This document shows, one piece after another, positions 1 to 8,908 of a DNA stretch of 64,000 nt. This DNA is from Pseudomonadota bacterium (lineage in GTDB: Bacteria > Pseudomonadota > Gammaproteobacteria > Burkholderiales > Burkholderiaceae_C). Under the pieces are notes generated by a model. The model saw only the letters and a list, made by a program, of their open reading frames with translations. It searched no databases and had not been told where the DNA came from. The first letter of the stretch is position 1. Each line of letters opens with the position of its first letter. The translations under genes were made by a program, and so were the position numbers. The DNA is taken from the NCBI GenBank assembly GCA_020161065.1, contig JAIUPH010000030.1:19010-83009 (forward strand), given 5' to 3'.

Positions 1-162
1 GATCATCTGCTTGGCATAGGCTTCCAGCGGGCCGGTCTTGCTCTGGATCAGCGCGATCTTGACCTCACCCTTGTTCTGCGCCCAGGCGGCCGGCGCGGCC
101 ACCAGGCCGGCAGCCAGTGCCGTGGTCAGCAGGGTGAAGGAAAACGGGCGGCGGCGAATCAT
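1..162 (-). CDS. Branched-chain amino-acid-type ABC transporter substrate-binding protein, N-terminus only
   Basis: Only the first 54 codons lie in the window; the gene runs off the left edge. The start ATG (160-162) is preceded by a good GGAGAC ribosome-binding site. The first 26 or so residues form a Sec signal peptide: basic start, hydrophobic stretch, cleavage near AWAQ. It is followed by the opening strand VKIALIQSKTGPLEAYAKQM, typical of LivJ/LivK-type periplasmic binding proteins (Peripla_BP_6). These bind amino acids, amides or aromatic acids for an ABC importer. The ligand cannot be inferred from this fragment. The converging neighbour is a sigma-54 activator that could control this locus. 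Confidence 0.75.
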   Translation of the reverse strand, partial: MIRRRPFSFTLLTTALAAGLVAAPAAWAQNKGEVKIALIQSKTGPLEAYAKQMI

Positions 163-379
163 TTGGGGCGGTCTCCTGAAGCGCGGGCGGCGGCCGACAT
201 GGCCGCGGACATGCACGGCCTTGAGCAACGCGCGTGCCGGCGGCGCAGTATCAGGCCCAAACTCGGTGCAAACCCTGAGGGTTGAAGTGCCTGAAGGCCG
301 GTCAGCGGCTGTTCAACCGTGGACCATCGCGAGCGCTGGAAGCACTTTCAGCCCGGCTGTTCGATCTTCAGGCAGTTGC

Positions 380-419
380 TTTGTTCGAATAACAGGCAAT
401 CGAGTCGATCGATCGCCTG

Positions 420-432
<13 letters not shown>
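380..432. repeat. Long inverted repeat at the 3' end of the sigma-54 activator gene
   Basis: Two 18-bp arms (380-397 and 415-432, core AATAACAGGC/GCCTGTTATT) pair with one mismatch around a 17-nt spacer that contains GATCGATC. The right arm covers the TAA stop of the sigma-54 activator. No T-run follows on either strand, so it is not a clean intrinsic terminator. It could be a Rho-independent-like stem, an mRNA 3'-end stabiliser or a protein-binding site. I see no gene in the rest of 163-419. Confidence 0.6.
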
Positions 433-2003
<1,571 letters not shown>

Positions 2004-2049
2004 GGGGGCGACTCTACTGCGGCCGCCGGCGGCACCCGGTTGTGCATTT

Positions 2050-2059
2050 TGTAATTACA
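2050..2059. promoter_or_regulatory. Candidate GntR/FadR-type operator
   Basis: TGTAATTACA is a perfect 10-bp palindrome in the 72-bp gap between the divergent sigma-54 activator and the GntR gene, 16 bp before the GntR start codon. It fits the GT-N4-AC half-site pattern known for FadR-subfamily GntR regulators, so autoregulation of the malonate operon is plausible. This is an inference from sequence alone. Confidence 0.5.
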
Positions 2060-2075
2060 GCGTTACGATGCCGCC

Positions 2076-2768
2076 ATGCCCGATCCCATCCCGCTGCGCG
2101 GCAGCTCCCTGCACGACGGCGTCGCCGCGCGGCTGCGCGCGATGATCTTCGACGCCGAGCTCGGCGCCGGCGACTGGGTCGACGAGAAGGCGCTGGCCGC
2201 CGCCTGGCAGATCAGCCGCACGCCGCTGCGCGAGGCGCTGAAGGTGCTGGCCAGCGAAGGCCTGGTGGAACTGGTGCCGCACCGCGGCTGCCGCGTCGCG
2301 GCGATCGGCGACGACGATGCCGACGACCTGTTCCCGGTGATGGCGCTGCTGGAAGGCCGCTGCGCCTTCGAGGCGGTGCGCAACGCCGACGAGGCGGCGC
2401 TGGCCGCGCTGCGCCACCTGCACGCCGAGCTGGAGCGCCACGCCGCCGCCGGCGACAGCGACGGCTACTACCGCGCCAACCACGACTTCCACAGCCGCGT
2501 GCAGGCGCTGGCCGACAACCGCTGGCTCGACCGCGTGACCGGCGACCTGCGCCGCTTCATGCGGCTGCTGCGCGGCCGGCAGCTGCAGTGGCCGGGGCGG
2601 CTGCAATCGTCGCTCAACGAACACCGCGTGCTGATGGATGCTTTCGAGCAGCGCGACGCCGCGCGCGCCGAGCGCGCGATGCACGACCACCTGCTGGCCC
2701 AGCTCGCGGCGCTGAAGAAGCTGCGCGGCCGGCGCAGCGCCGCCCAGGGGAAACGCCATGCTCGATGA
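2076..2768 (+). CDS. matR: GntR/FadR-family regulator of the malonate operon (MatR-like)
   Basis: 230 residues. Residues about 10-75 are a GntR winged helix (ISRTPLREALKVLASEGLVEL); about 85-215 is an FCD all-helical ligand domain with the D/H metal-binding pattern (NHDFHSRV, NEHRVLMDAF, MHDHL). It is the first gene of the malonate operon and overlaps matA by 11 bp. Malonate-operon GntR proteins (MatR of rhizobia) act as repressors released by malonate or malonyl-CoA; that role is inferred here from position. A palindromic operator candidate sits just upstream. Start chosen at the ATG that puts the winged helix at the usual distance from the N-terminus. Confidence 0.85.
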   Translation: MPDPIPLRGSSLHDGVAARLRAMIFDAELGAGDWVDEKALAAAWQISRTPLREALKVLASEGLVELVPHRGCRVAAIGDDDADDLFPVMALLEGRCAFEAVRNADEAALAALRHLHAELERHAAAGDSDGYYRANHDFHSRVQALADNRWLDRVTGDLRRFMRLLRGRQLQWPGRLQSSLNEHRVLMDAFEQRDAARAERAMHDHLLAQLAALKKLRGRRSAAQGKRHAR

Positions 2769-4065
2769 ACTCCGCCAGGCCGCGGCGCGCCAGCGCCGCC
2801 GCCGCACGCTGAAGGCGCTGACGCTGGGCGCGCGCCAGTTGCTGTCGGAGCGCGGCGAGATGAACGGCATGGCCGTCGCCGGCACGCTGGTCGAGCAGAT
2901 CGACCGCCTCGAAGCCGACGAGCTGAACGCCTTCTTCGAGCGCCTGGCCAGCGACTTCGGGCCCGACCCGGCGCAGGTGCTGCAGCTCGCCCAGGCCTGG
3001 GCCGGCGAGCCCAGCGCGGCGCGGCTGATCGCGCTGACGCAGGCGGTGGAGCCGCCGCGCCAGGAGCTGCTGCGCCGCCTCAACCGCGCCCCCGGCGGCA
3101 CGGCCGCCATCCTGCGCCTGCGCCGCGCGCTGCTGCGCGTGCTGCCCCGGCGGCCCGAGCTGGCGGCGCTGGAAGCCGACTGGCTGCACCTGCTGACGAG
3201 CTGGTTCAACCCCGGCTTCCTGCAGATGCGGCAAGTCGACTGGAACGCGCCGGCGCAGTTGCTGGAGAAGCTGATCCTGCACGAAGCGGTGCACGAGATC
3301 GACGGCTGGGACGACCTGCGCCGCCGCCTGCAGCCCGACCGCCGCTGCTTCGCCTTCTTCCACCCGCAGCTGCCCGACGAGCCGCTGATCTTCGTCGAGG
3401 TGGCGCTGCTGCCGCAGATGCCCGAAGCGATCGCGCCGCTGATCGACAAGGCCTCCACGCCGCTGCCGCCGGAGCAGTTCCGCGTCGCCTGCTTCTACAG
3501 CATCAGCAACTGCGAGCCGGGGCTGCGCGGCGTGTCGCTGGGCAACTTCCTGATCAAGAACGTCGCCCAGCAACTGCAGCGCGAGCTGCCGCGCATCAAG
3601 ACCTTCTGCACGCTGTCGCCCATTCCCGGCTTCGCCGCCTGGCTGCTGGCCGCGCCCGACCTGGCCGCACTGCCGGGGCTGCGCAAGCCGCAGGTCGACG
3701 GCCTGCTGGCCGCCTGGCAGCGCCTGCAGGCCGCCACCGGCGGCGAGTGGACGGCGCTGCAGCACCCGGCCGTGCACGCCAAGCTGGACGACGCCGACCG
3801 CGCCGCGCTGCAGCGCCTGTGCGCGGCCTACCTGCTGCAGCTGGCGCCCACGCCGGGCGGCGACCCGGTGGCGCGCTTCCACCTCGACAACGGCGCACGG
3901 CTGGAGCGCATCAATCTCCGTGGCAACATGTCGCCCAAGGGCCTGCGCCAGGCGCTGGGGCTGATGGTCAACTACCGCTACGACCTCGACCGCATCGAAG
4001 CCAGCCACAGCCAGTTCCGCCAGGGCGAGGTGGCGCGCTCGCGCGCCGTGACCGCGCTGCTGTGA
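2758..4065 (+). CDS. matA: Malonyl-CoA decarboxylase
   Basis: 435 residues, the usual length for bacterial MatA. It converts malonyl-CoA to acetyl-CoA and CO2, the second step of malonate use. The N-terminal half is helical. The C-terminal catalytic half shows family blocks FYSISN, GVSLGNFLIK, TLSPIPGFAAW (catalytic Ser) and FHLDNGARLERIN (catalytic His), ending in GLMVNYRYDLDRIE. The start ATG lies inside the end of matR with GGGGAAA as ribosome-binding site, so the two are translationally coupled. Downstream are a malonate-type binding protein and malonyl-CoA synthetase. Confidence 0.95.
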   Translation: MLDELRQAAARQRRRRTLKALTLGARQLLSERGEMNGMAVAGTLVEQIDRLEADELNAFFERLASDFGPDPAQVLQLAQAWAGEPSAARLIALTQAVEPPRQELLRRLNRAPGGTAAILRLRRALLRVLPRRPELAALEADWLHLLTSWFNPGFLQMRQVDWNAPAQLLEKLILHEAVHEIDGWDDLRRRLQPDRRCFAFFHPQLPDEPLIFVEVALLPQMPEAIAPLIDKASTPLPPEQFRVACFYSISNCEPGLRGVSLGNFLIKNVAQQLQRELPRIKTFCTLSPIPGFAAWLLAAPDLAALPGLRKPQVDGLLAAWQRLQAATGGEWTALQHPAVHAKLDDADRAALQRLCAAYLLQLAPTPGGDPVARFHLDNGARLERINLRGNMSPKGLRQALGLMVNYRYDLDRIEASHSQFRQGEVARSRAVTALL

Positions 4066-4083
4066 GTGGGCGGCGCTGCCCAC
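4066..4083 (+). repeat. Intercistronic hairpin after matA
   Basis: GTGGGC-GGCGCT-GCCCAC begins directly after the matA stop codon, with 6-bp arms and a 6-nt loop. It is followed by about 80 nt of low-complexity ACC/GAA/GAC-rich sequence before the next gene. No T-run is present, so partial termination or mRNA stabilisation is more likely than full termination. Confidence 0.45.
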
Positions 4084-4163
4084 GACGAAGCGACCACCAC
4101 GAAGCGTCCACGACCAAGCGACCGCCCAAAAGACCACCCAAGAGACCCGAGGAGACCCGACCC

Positions 4164-5162
4164 ATGCCCCAGCGCCGCACCGCCCTCGCCCGCCTCACCC
4201 GATGGTCCCTGCTGGCGCTGGCCGCCGCCGCCGCGCCGCTGGCGGCGCTGGCCCAGGCCAGCGCCTGGCCGAGCAAGCCGGTGACCATCGTCGTGCCGTT
4301 CCCGCCCGGCGGCGGCACCGACGCCTTCGCGCGGCCGCTGTTCGCGCTGATGACCAAGAACCTGGGCCGCCAGTTCGTCATCGACAACAAGGGCGGCGCC
4401 GGCGGCACGCTGGGCGCCGGCATCGCGGCCAAGGCGGCGCCCGACGGCTACACCTTCTTCATGGGCGCGGTGCACCACTCGATCGCGCCGGCGATGTACC
4501 CGCGGCTCGACTACAACCTCGAAGCCGACTTCGTGCCCGTGGGCCTGATCTCCAGCGTGCCGCAGGTCATCGTCGTCAACCCGCAGCGCGTGGCCGCCAA
4601 GACGCTGCCCGAGTTGCTGGACACGCTGCGCAAGAACCCCGGCAAGCTGAACTACGGCTCGGCCGGCAACGGCACCAGCCACCACCTGGCCGGCGAGCTG
4701 TTCAAGCTGCAGACCAAGACCTTCATCACCCACATTCCCTACCGCGGCGCCGGGCCGATGCTGCAGGACCTGATCGCCGGCCAGGTCGACATGGGCTTCG
4801 ATGGCCTGGGCTCGTCGGCGGCGCACATCAAAGCCGGCCGGCTGCGCGCCATCGCGGTGGCCGCCAACCAGCCGGCGCCGGGCTTCCCCGAGGTGCCGCT
4901 GGCCAAGAACGGCGGCGCGCCCGACTACCTGGTGTCCACCTGGTACGGCCTGTGGGCGCCCAAGGGCACGCCCAAGGACGTGGTCGACAAGATGGGCGCC
5001 GAGATGAAGAAGGCGCTGGAATCGCCCGAGCTGCGCGCCACCTGGACCGGCCTGGGCACCGACACCCCCAACCTCTACGGCGAGGCCTTCGGCGCCTTCG
5101 TCCACAACGAAATCAAGCGCTGGGCCGAGGTCGTCAAGAACTCCGGCGCAAAGCTCGACTAA
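4164..5162 (+). CDS. TctC/Bug-family periplasmic binding protein, probably for malonate
   Basis: 332 residues from an ATG with ribosome-binding site GAGGAGA. A signal peptide covers about residues 1-31 (cleavage near ALAQA). The mature part has TctC/Bug signatures: KPVTIVVPFPPGGGTD, NKGGAGGTLG, NYGSAGNGTSHH, IPYRGAGPMLQDL. Bug proteins deliver carboxylates to TctAB-type carriers. No tctA or tctB lies nearby, so the membrane part must be elsewhere. It occupies the place that the carrier MatC has in rhizobial mat operons, between malonyl-CoA decarboxylase and malonyl-CoA synthetase, which points to malonate as ligand. An in-frame upstream extension into matA is rejected because the signal peptide would be buried. 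Confidence 0.88.
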   Translation: MPQRRTALARLTRWSLLALAAAAAPLAALAQASAWPSKPVTIVVPFPPGGGTDAFARPLFALMTKNLGRQFVIDNKGGAGGTLGAGIAAKAAPDGYTFFMGAVHHSIAPAMYPRLDYNLEADFVPVGLISSVPQVIVVNPQRVAAKTLPELLDTLRKNPGKLNYGSAGNGTSHHLAGELFKLQTKTFITHIPYRGAGPMLQDLIAGQVDMGFDGLGSSAAHIKAGRLRAIAVAANQPAPGFPEVPLAKNGGAPDYLVSTWYGLWAPKGTPKDVVDKMGAEMKKALESPELRATWTGLGTDTPNLYGEAFGAFVHNEIKRWAEVVKNSGAKLD

Positions 5163-5174
5163 CTTTCCAAACGA

Positions 5175-6722
5175 ATGACCAAAGGCAACTTGTTCGCGGC
5201 GCTGCGCGCCGCTTTCCCGGCCGACCTGGACCAGGTGGCCATCGAGACCGCCGACCCCGGCCGGCCGCTTTACTACACCTGGCGCGACCTCGAGCGCGGC
5301 AGCGCGATGCTGGCCAACCTGCTGGCCAGCCTGCGGCTGCCGGCGCATTCGCGCGTGGCGGTGCAGGTGGAGAAAAGCGTCGAGGCGCTGATGCTGTATC
5401 TGGCCGTGCTGCGCGCCGGCCACGTCTACCTGCCGCTGAACAACGCCTACCAGGCCGCCGAGATCGAGTACTTCATCGGCAACGCCGAGCCGGCCGTGGT
5501 GGTGTGCAGCAGCCGCAACTTCGGCTGGATCAGCAAGCTGGCGTTCAAGGCCGGCACGCGCAACGTCTTCACGCTCGACGACGACCGCAGCGGCAGCCTG
5601 CTGGAGCGCGCCGCCTGCCATGGCGACCAGCACCACCCGGTGCGCCGCGGCAGCGACGACCTCGCCGCCATCCTCTACACCAGCGGCACCACCGGGCGCA
5701 GCAAGGGCGCGATGCTGACGCACGGCAACCTGCTGTCCAACGCGCTGGTGCTGAAAGACTACTGGGGCTGGCGGACGCCCGAGCAAGGCGGCGACGTGCT
5801 CGTCCACGCGCTGCCCATCTTCCACGTGCACGGCTTGTTCGTCGCCTCGCACGGCGCGCTGCTCAACGGCAGCAAGATGATCTGGTTCAGCAGGTTCGAC
5901 CCCAAGGCGGTGATCGCGCGGCTGCCCGAGGCCACCGTCTTCATGGGCGTGCCCACGCTGTACGTGCGCATCCTGGCCGAAAGCGCGCTGACGCCGGCGG
6001 CCTGCGCCAGCATGCGGCTCTTCATCAGCGGCTCGGCGCCGCTGCTGCTGGAGACCTTCAACGACTGGAAGACGCGCAGCGGCCACACCATTCTCGAGCG
6101 CTACGGCATGAGCGAGACCATCATGCTGACCAGCAACCCCTACCGCCCCGAGAGCGCGCGCCGCGGCGGCACCGTGGGCATGCCGCTGCCCGGCGTGGGC
6201 CTGCGCGTGAACGACGACAAGGGCGAGCCGGTGGCCACCGACGAGATCGGCGGCATCCAGGTCAAGGGGCCCAACGTCTTCAAGGGCTACTGGCGCATGC
6301 CGGAGAAGACGGCCGACGAGTTCACGCCCGACCTGTGGTTCAAGACCGGCGACGTCGGCCGTGTCGACGCCGACGGCTACGTCACCATCGTCGGCCGCAG
6401 CAAGGACTTGATCATCAGCGGCGGCTACAACGTCTATCCGGCCGAGATAGAAGGTTATTTGAACGACATGCCCGGCGTCGCCGAGAGCGCGGTGATCGGC
6501 GTGCCGCACGCCGATTTCGGCGAGGCGGTGGTCGCCGTCGTCGTCGCCCGGCCCGGCGCCGCGCCCGATGGCCCGGCGCTGACCGCGGCGCTGAAAGCCC
6601 AGATCGCCAACTTCAAGGTGCCCAAGGCCTTGTTCGTCGTGCCCGAGCTGCCGCGCAACGCGATGGGCAAGGTGCAGAAGAACCTGCTGCGCGAGCAGCA
6701 CCAGGGCTTGTTCAAGGCGTGA
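5175..6722 (+). CDS. matB: Malonyl-CoA synthetase (malonate-CoA ligase)
   Basis: 515-residue AMP-forming acyl-CoA synthetase. The P-loop YTSGTTGRSKGAML is at about residue 167; ERYGMSETIM and WFKTGDVGRVDADGY are the A5/A7 motifs; GRSKDLIISGGYNVYP is A8; the catalytic lysine is in GKVQKN near residue 497. Sequence pattern and neighbourhood (decarboxylase upstream) identify MatB. It makes malonyl-CoA from malonate, CoA and ATP. The start is 12 bp after the binding-protein stop. Other short/medium-chain ligases are possible on sequence alone, but the operon makes malonate by far the best substrate. Confidence 0.93.
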   Translation: MTKGNLFAALRAAFPADLDQVAIETADPGRPLYYTWRDLERGSAMLANLLASLRLPAHSRVAVQVEKSVEALMLYLAVLRAGHVYLPLNNAYQAAEIEYFIGNAEPAVVVCSSRNFGWISKLAFKAGTRNVFTLDDDRSGSLLERAACHGDQHHPVRRGSDDLAAILYTSGTTGRSKGAMLTHGNLLSNALVLKDYWGWRTPEQGGDVLVHALPIFHVHGLFVASHGALLNGSKMIWFSRFDPKAVIARLPEATVFMGVPTLYVRILAESALTPAACASMRLFISGSAPLLLETFNDWKTRSGHTILERYGMSETIMLTSNPYRPESARRGGTVGMPLPGVGLRVNDDKGEPVATDEIGGIQVKGPNVFKGYWRMPEKTADEFTPDLWFKTGDVGRVDADGYVTIVGRSKDLIISGGYNVYPAEIEGYLNDMPGVAESAVIGVPHADFGEAVVAVVVARPGAAPDGPALTAALKAQIANFKVPKALFVVPELPRNAMGKVQKNLLREQHQGLFKA

Positions 6723-6985
6723 GCGAGGCGGCAGCCGTCCCCGACGTCCGCTGCCCGCGCTGCGGCGGCCGCTTCCATTGCGGCGTGCACGATGCCGAGC
6801 CTTGCGCCTGCACGGCCATGAGCCTGTCGCCAGCGCTGCTGGCTCGGCTGCGGCAGGACCACCGCGGCTGCCTGTGCCTCGGCTGCCTGCAGGCGCTGCA
6901 GCAGGCTGAAGGGGCAGAAGGGGTAGAAGGAACCGAAGCGGCCGCAGCCGCCACCGCCGCCCCTACGCTCGAAGCCGGCGCCTGA
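6719..6985 (+). CDS. Cysteine-rich CWC-family small protein
   Basis: 88 residues from a GTG that overlaps the matB stop (GTGA). Conserved cysteines occur as CPRCGGRFHCG near the start, CAC in the middle and CLCLGCL near residue 60, the layout of the Cys-rich CWC family (probable zinc binding). The C-terminal 25 residues are a low-complexity Glu/Ala/Gly tail. The function of the family is unknown. Coupled translation with matB suggests operon membership rather than a role in malonate metabolism. Confidence 0.7.
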   Translation: MSEAAAVPDVRCPRCGGRFHCGVHDAEPCACTAMSLSPALLARLRQDHRGCLCLGCLQALQQAEGAEGVEGTEAAAAATAAPTLEAGA

Positions 6986-7071
6986 TTCCGCGCGCCTTGG
7001 CAGGGTATTCGATCGTGACGCGGCGCCGGCGCGGCGCGAGCATGGGGCCGCCACGAACCTGCGGAGGGCAC

Positions 7072-7668
7072 ATGAACATTCGGCACACCTTGGCCGCGGC
7101 GGCGCTGTTGTGCGCTGCCGGTTCGGCCGGCGCCAGCATCGTCAACTTCACCGCCGAGCTGCTGCCCGAGGCGGCCGGCGCCACCGGCAGCGGGCAGGCG
7201 CTGATCGCCTTCGACACCGTCGCCCACTCCTTGAGCTTGGTGGTCGACTGGAGCGGGCTCAGCGGCCTGACCACGGTGGCCCACATCCACTGCTGCACCG
7301 CCAACGCGGGCACCGGCACGGTGGGCGTGGCGGTCTCCCCCCCCACGCTGCTGGGCTTCCCGGCCGGCGTGTCCGCCGGCCACTATGAAACGTTCATCGA
7401 CCTCACGGTGCCGGGCAGCTTCTCGAGCACCTTCATCAACGACTACGGCAGCGGCAGCGTCAACGGCGCCATCGCCGCGCTGCTGGCCGGCTTCGGCGAC
7501 GGCAAGGCCTACCTCAACATCCACAGCAGTGCGTTCCCGGCCGGCGAGATCCGCGGCTTCCTTACCCAGGCCCAGGCCCAGGTGCCGGAGCCGGCCGGCC
7601 TGCCGCTGGCCGCGCTGGCGGCGCTGGCGTTGTCGGCCTTGACGGGCGGCGCGCGCCGCCGCCGATGA
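7072..7668 (+). CDS. CHRD-domain exported protein with PEP-CTERM anchor
   Basis: 198 residues. The ATG at 7072 follows CGGAGGG and gives a clean signal peptide (to about AGSAGA), so it is preferred over an in-frame ATG 75 bp upstream. The middle is a CHRD domain (FTAELLPEAAG...GSGQALIAFD, VAHIHC, AYLNIHSSAFPAGEIRGFL). The end is a PEP-CTERM sorting signal: VPEPA, a hydrophobic helix and RRRR. It should be processed by an exosortase encoded elsewhere and end up at the surface or in exopolysaccharide. Its stop overlaps the next start (ATGA). Confidence 0.85.
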   Translation: MNIRHTLAAAALLCAAGSAGASIVNFTAELLPEAAGATGSGQALIAFDTVAHSLSLVVDWSGLSGLTTVAHIHCCTANAGTGTVGVAVSPPTLLGFPAGVSAGHYETFIDLTVPGSFSSTFINDYGSGSVNGAIAALLAGFGDGKAYLNIHSSAFPAGEIRGFLTQAQAQVPEPAGLPLAALAALALSALTGGARRRR

Positions 7669-8255
7669 GCATCCGCCACCGCGTGCGCGTGCGGCAGGTC
7701 GAGCGGCGCAGCAGCCACTTCAACCGCGTCGACAACACCCAGCTCGATTGGCAGCGCAGCGACGGCCGCTGGCAACCGATCGAGCGCGAGACCGTCGACC
7801 ACGGCGACGGTGCCGTCGTGCTGCTGTACGACCCGCGGCGGCGCACCGTGGTGCTGCTGCGGCAGTTCCGCTATGCCTGCTTCATCAACGGGCTGGACGA
7901 CTTGCTGGTGGAAGCGCCGGCCGGGCTGCTGGACGGCGCCTCGCCGGAAGATTGCGTGCGCGCCGAGGCCGAGCAGGAGGTGGGCTTTCGCGTGCGCCGG
8001 CCGCGCCAGGTGTTCGACGCCTACATGAGCCCCGGCTCGCTGTGCGAGCGGCTGTACGGCTTCGTCGCCGAATACGACCACGACGACCGCGTGGGCGCCG
8101 GCGGCGGCCTGCTGCACGAAGGCGAAGACATCGAGGTGCTGGAACTGCCCTTCGACGAGGCGCTGGCGATGCTGGCCGACGGCCGCATCCGCGACGCCAA
8201 GACCATCATGCTGCTGCAGTACGCGGCGCTGCACCTGTTCCCGCGTCGCGCTTGA
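7665..8255 (+). CDS. NudK-like Nudix protein with altered Nudix box
   Basis: 196 residues, alignable by eye with E. coli NudK (GDP-mannose pyrophosphatase) over most of its length: RQFRYACFINGLDD, AYMSPGSLCERLYGFVAEY, EDIEVLELPFDEALAML, IRDAKTIMLLQY. The Nudix box reads GLLDGASPEDCVRAEAEQEV-GF. Against the NudK box, the first Glu is Ser, the basic residue before the inner Glu is Ala, and one of the paired metal-binding Glu residues is Gln. Activity may be weak, altered or lost. The start overlaps the PEP-CTERM gene stop by 4 bp. Confidence 0.82.
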   Translation: MSIRHRVRVRQVERRSSHFNRVDNTQLDWQRSDGRWQPIERETVDHGDGAVVLLYDPRRRTVVLLRQFRYACFINGLDDLLVEAPAGLLDGASPEDCVRAEAEQEVGFRVRRPRQVFDAYMSPGSLCERLYGFVAEYDHDDRVGAGGGLLHEGEDIEVLELPFDEALAMLADGRIRDAKTIMLLQYAALHLFPRRA

Positions 8256-8272
8256 TGGCGGTCAAGCGTCGG

Positions 8273-8286
8273 TTGACGCGAGTCAA
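8273..8286. promoter_or_regulatory. FNR/CRP-like palindrome upstream of the MIP18-like gene
   Basis: TTGAC-GCGA-GTCAA has perfect 5-bp arms with 4-nt spacing, matching the FNR-family layout TTGAT-N4-ATCAA with C/G at the inner position. It is centred about 40 bp before the next start codon. Two more GTCAAGC copies flank it (near 8261 and 8282). Binding by an FNR/Dnr-type regulator is inferred only. Confidence 0.35.
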
Positions 8287-8319
8287 GCAACCGTCAGCCA
8301 GGCGTGCCACCATGCCGGC

Positions 8320-8751
8320 ATGGGACGCGCGATCATCGACGACCTCCATGCGCCGGGCAGCGGCAGCGCCACGCTGTGGCTGCGCCCGGCCCTGTCCGCC
8401 GGCGCCGCGCCGGCCGCCGATTGCGGCGGCTGCCTGGCCTCGGCCAGTGGCCCGAAGTGCCGCGCCCACGTGACCGGCGAAGCCTGCGCGCAGCCGCAGA
8501 TGGCCGGTCCGCGCGACCAGTTGCAGCAGGTGATGCGCGAGTTGAACCGCGTCGTCGTCGACCCCGATGCCGGCCGCGGCATCGTCGACCTGCAATGGGT
8601 GCGCGCGCTGCGCATCGAAGACGGCGAGGCCGAGCTGACGCTGAGCTTCGCGCCGCTGTGCGGCCCGGGCAAGGCGCTGTCGGAATCGGCCTTCCAGACG
8701 CTGCGCCGCCTGCTGCCCGACACCGACGTCTACGTGCGCCACACGGCCTGA
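8320..8751 (+). CDS. MIP18/DUF59-like iron-sulfur assembly-related protein
   Basis: 143 residues. The C-terminal 80 residues follow the MIP18/DUF59 pattern: VMRELNRVVVDPDAGRGIVDL, then an IEDGEAELTLSFAPLCGPG strand, then a helix. The family includes PaaD and SufT and helps mature Fe-S proteins. The N-terminal 60 residues are unusual, with four cysteines (CGGC, KC, AC) that might bind a metal. No Fe-S gene is adjacent. An FNR-like palindrome lies upstream. Family assignment is by motif only. Confidence 0.6.
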   Translation: MGRAIIDDLHAPGSGSATLWLRPALSAGAAPAADCGGCLASASGPKCRAHVTGEACAQPQMAGPRDQLQQVMRELNRVVVDPDAGRGIVDLQWVRALRIEDGEAELTLSFAPLCGPGKALSESAFQTLRRLLPDTDVYVRHTA

Positions 8752-8766
8752 CGAAGGCCGCGGCCC

Positions 8767-8798
8767 TCAAGCAAATGTGGCTCCGCCACTTTGCTTGA
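8767..8798. terminator. Bulged hairpin repeat / terminator-like element
   Basis: TCAAGCAAATGTGGC and GCCACTTTGCTTGA form a stem with one bulged T and a 3-nt loop. It is followed by a second G/C stem region (CCCCCACGGGGG). No T-run is present. The element fills the gap after the MIP18-like gene and resembles intergenic hairpin repeats common in GC-rich Burkholderiales. Confidence 0.45.
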
Positions 8799-8908
8799 TC
8801 CCCCACGGGGGGGCGGGACGGGCCACCGGCCCGGACCTGGGGGTGCTCAGAAGGCCGCAAAGCGCGGTGCTAAGCTCAGCGCCCCCCTTTCGCTGAACTG
8901 GAGCGCCC

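Noticed and set aside
4084-4163. Low-complexity ACC/GAA/GAC-rich stretch as a tandem repeat or riboswitch
   Set aside because: No regular unit and no conserved fold; treated as leader of the binding-protein gene.
3978-6701. Very long open frame on the minus strand opposite the malonate genes
   Set aside because: High-GC codon bias keeps the opposite strand open; the plus strand encodes clear matA/tctC/matB families and the minus frame has no motifs.
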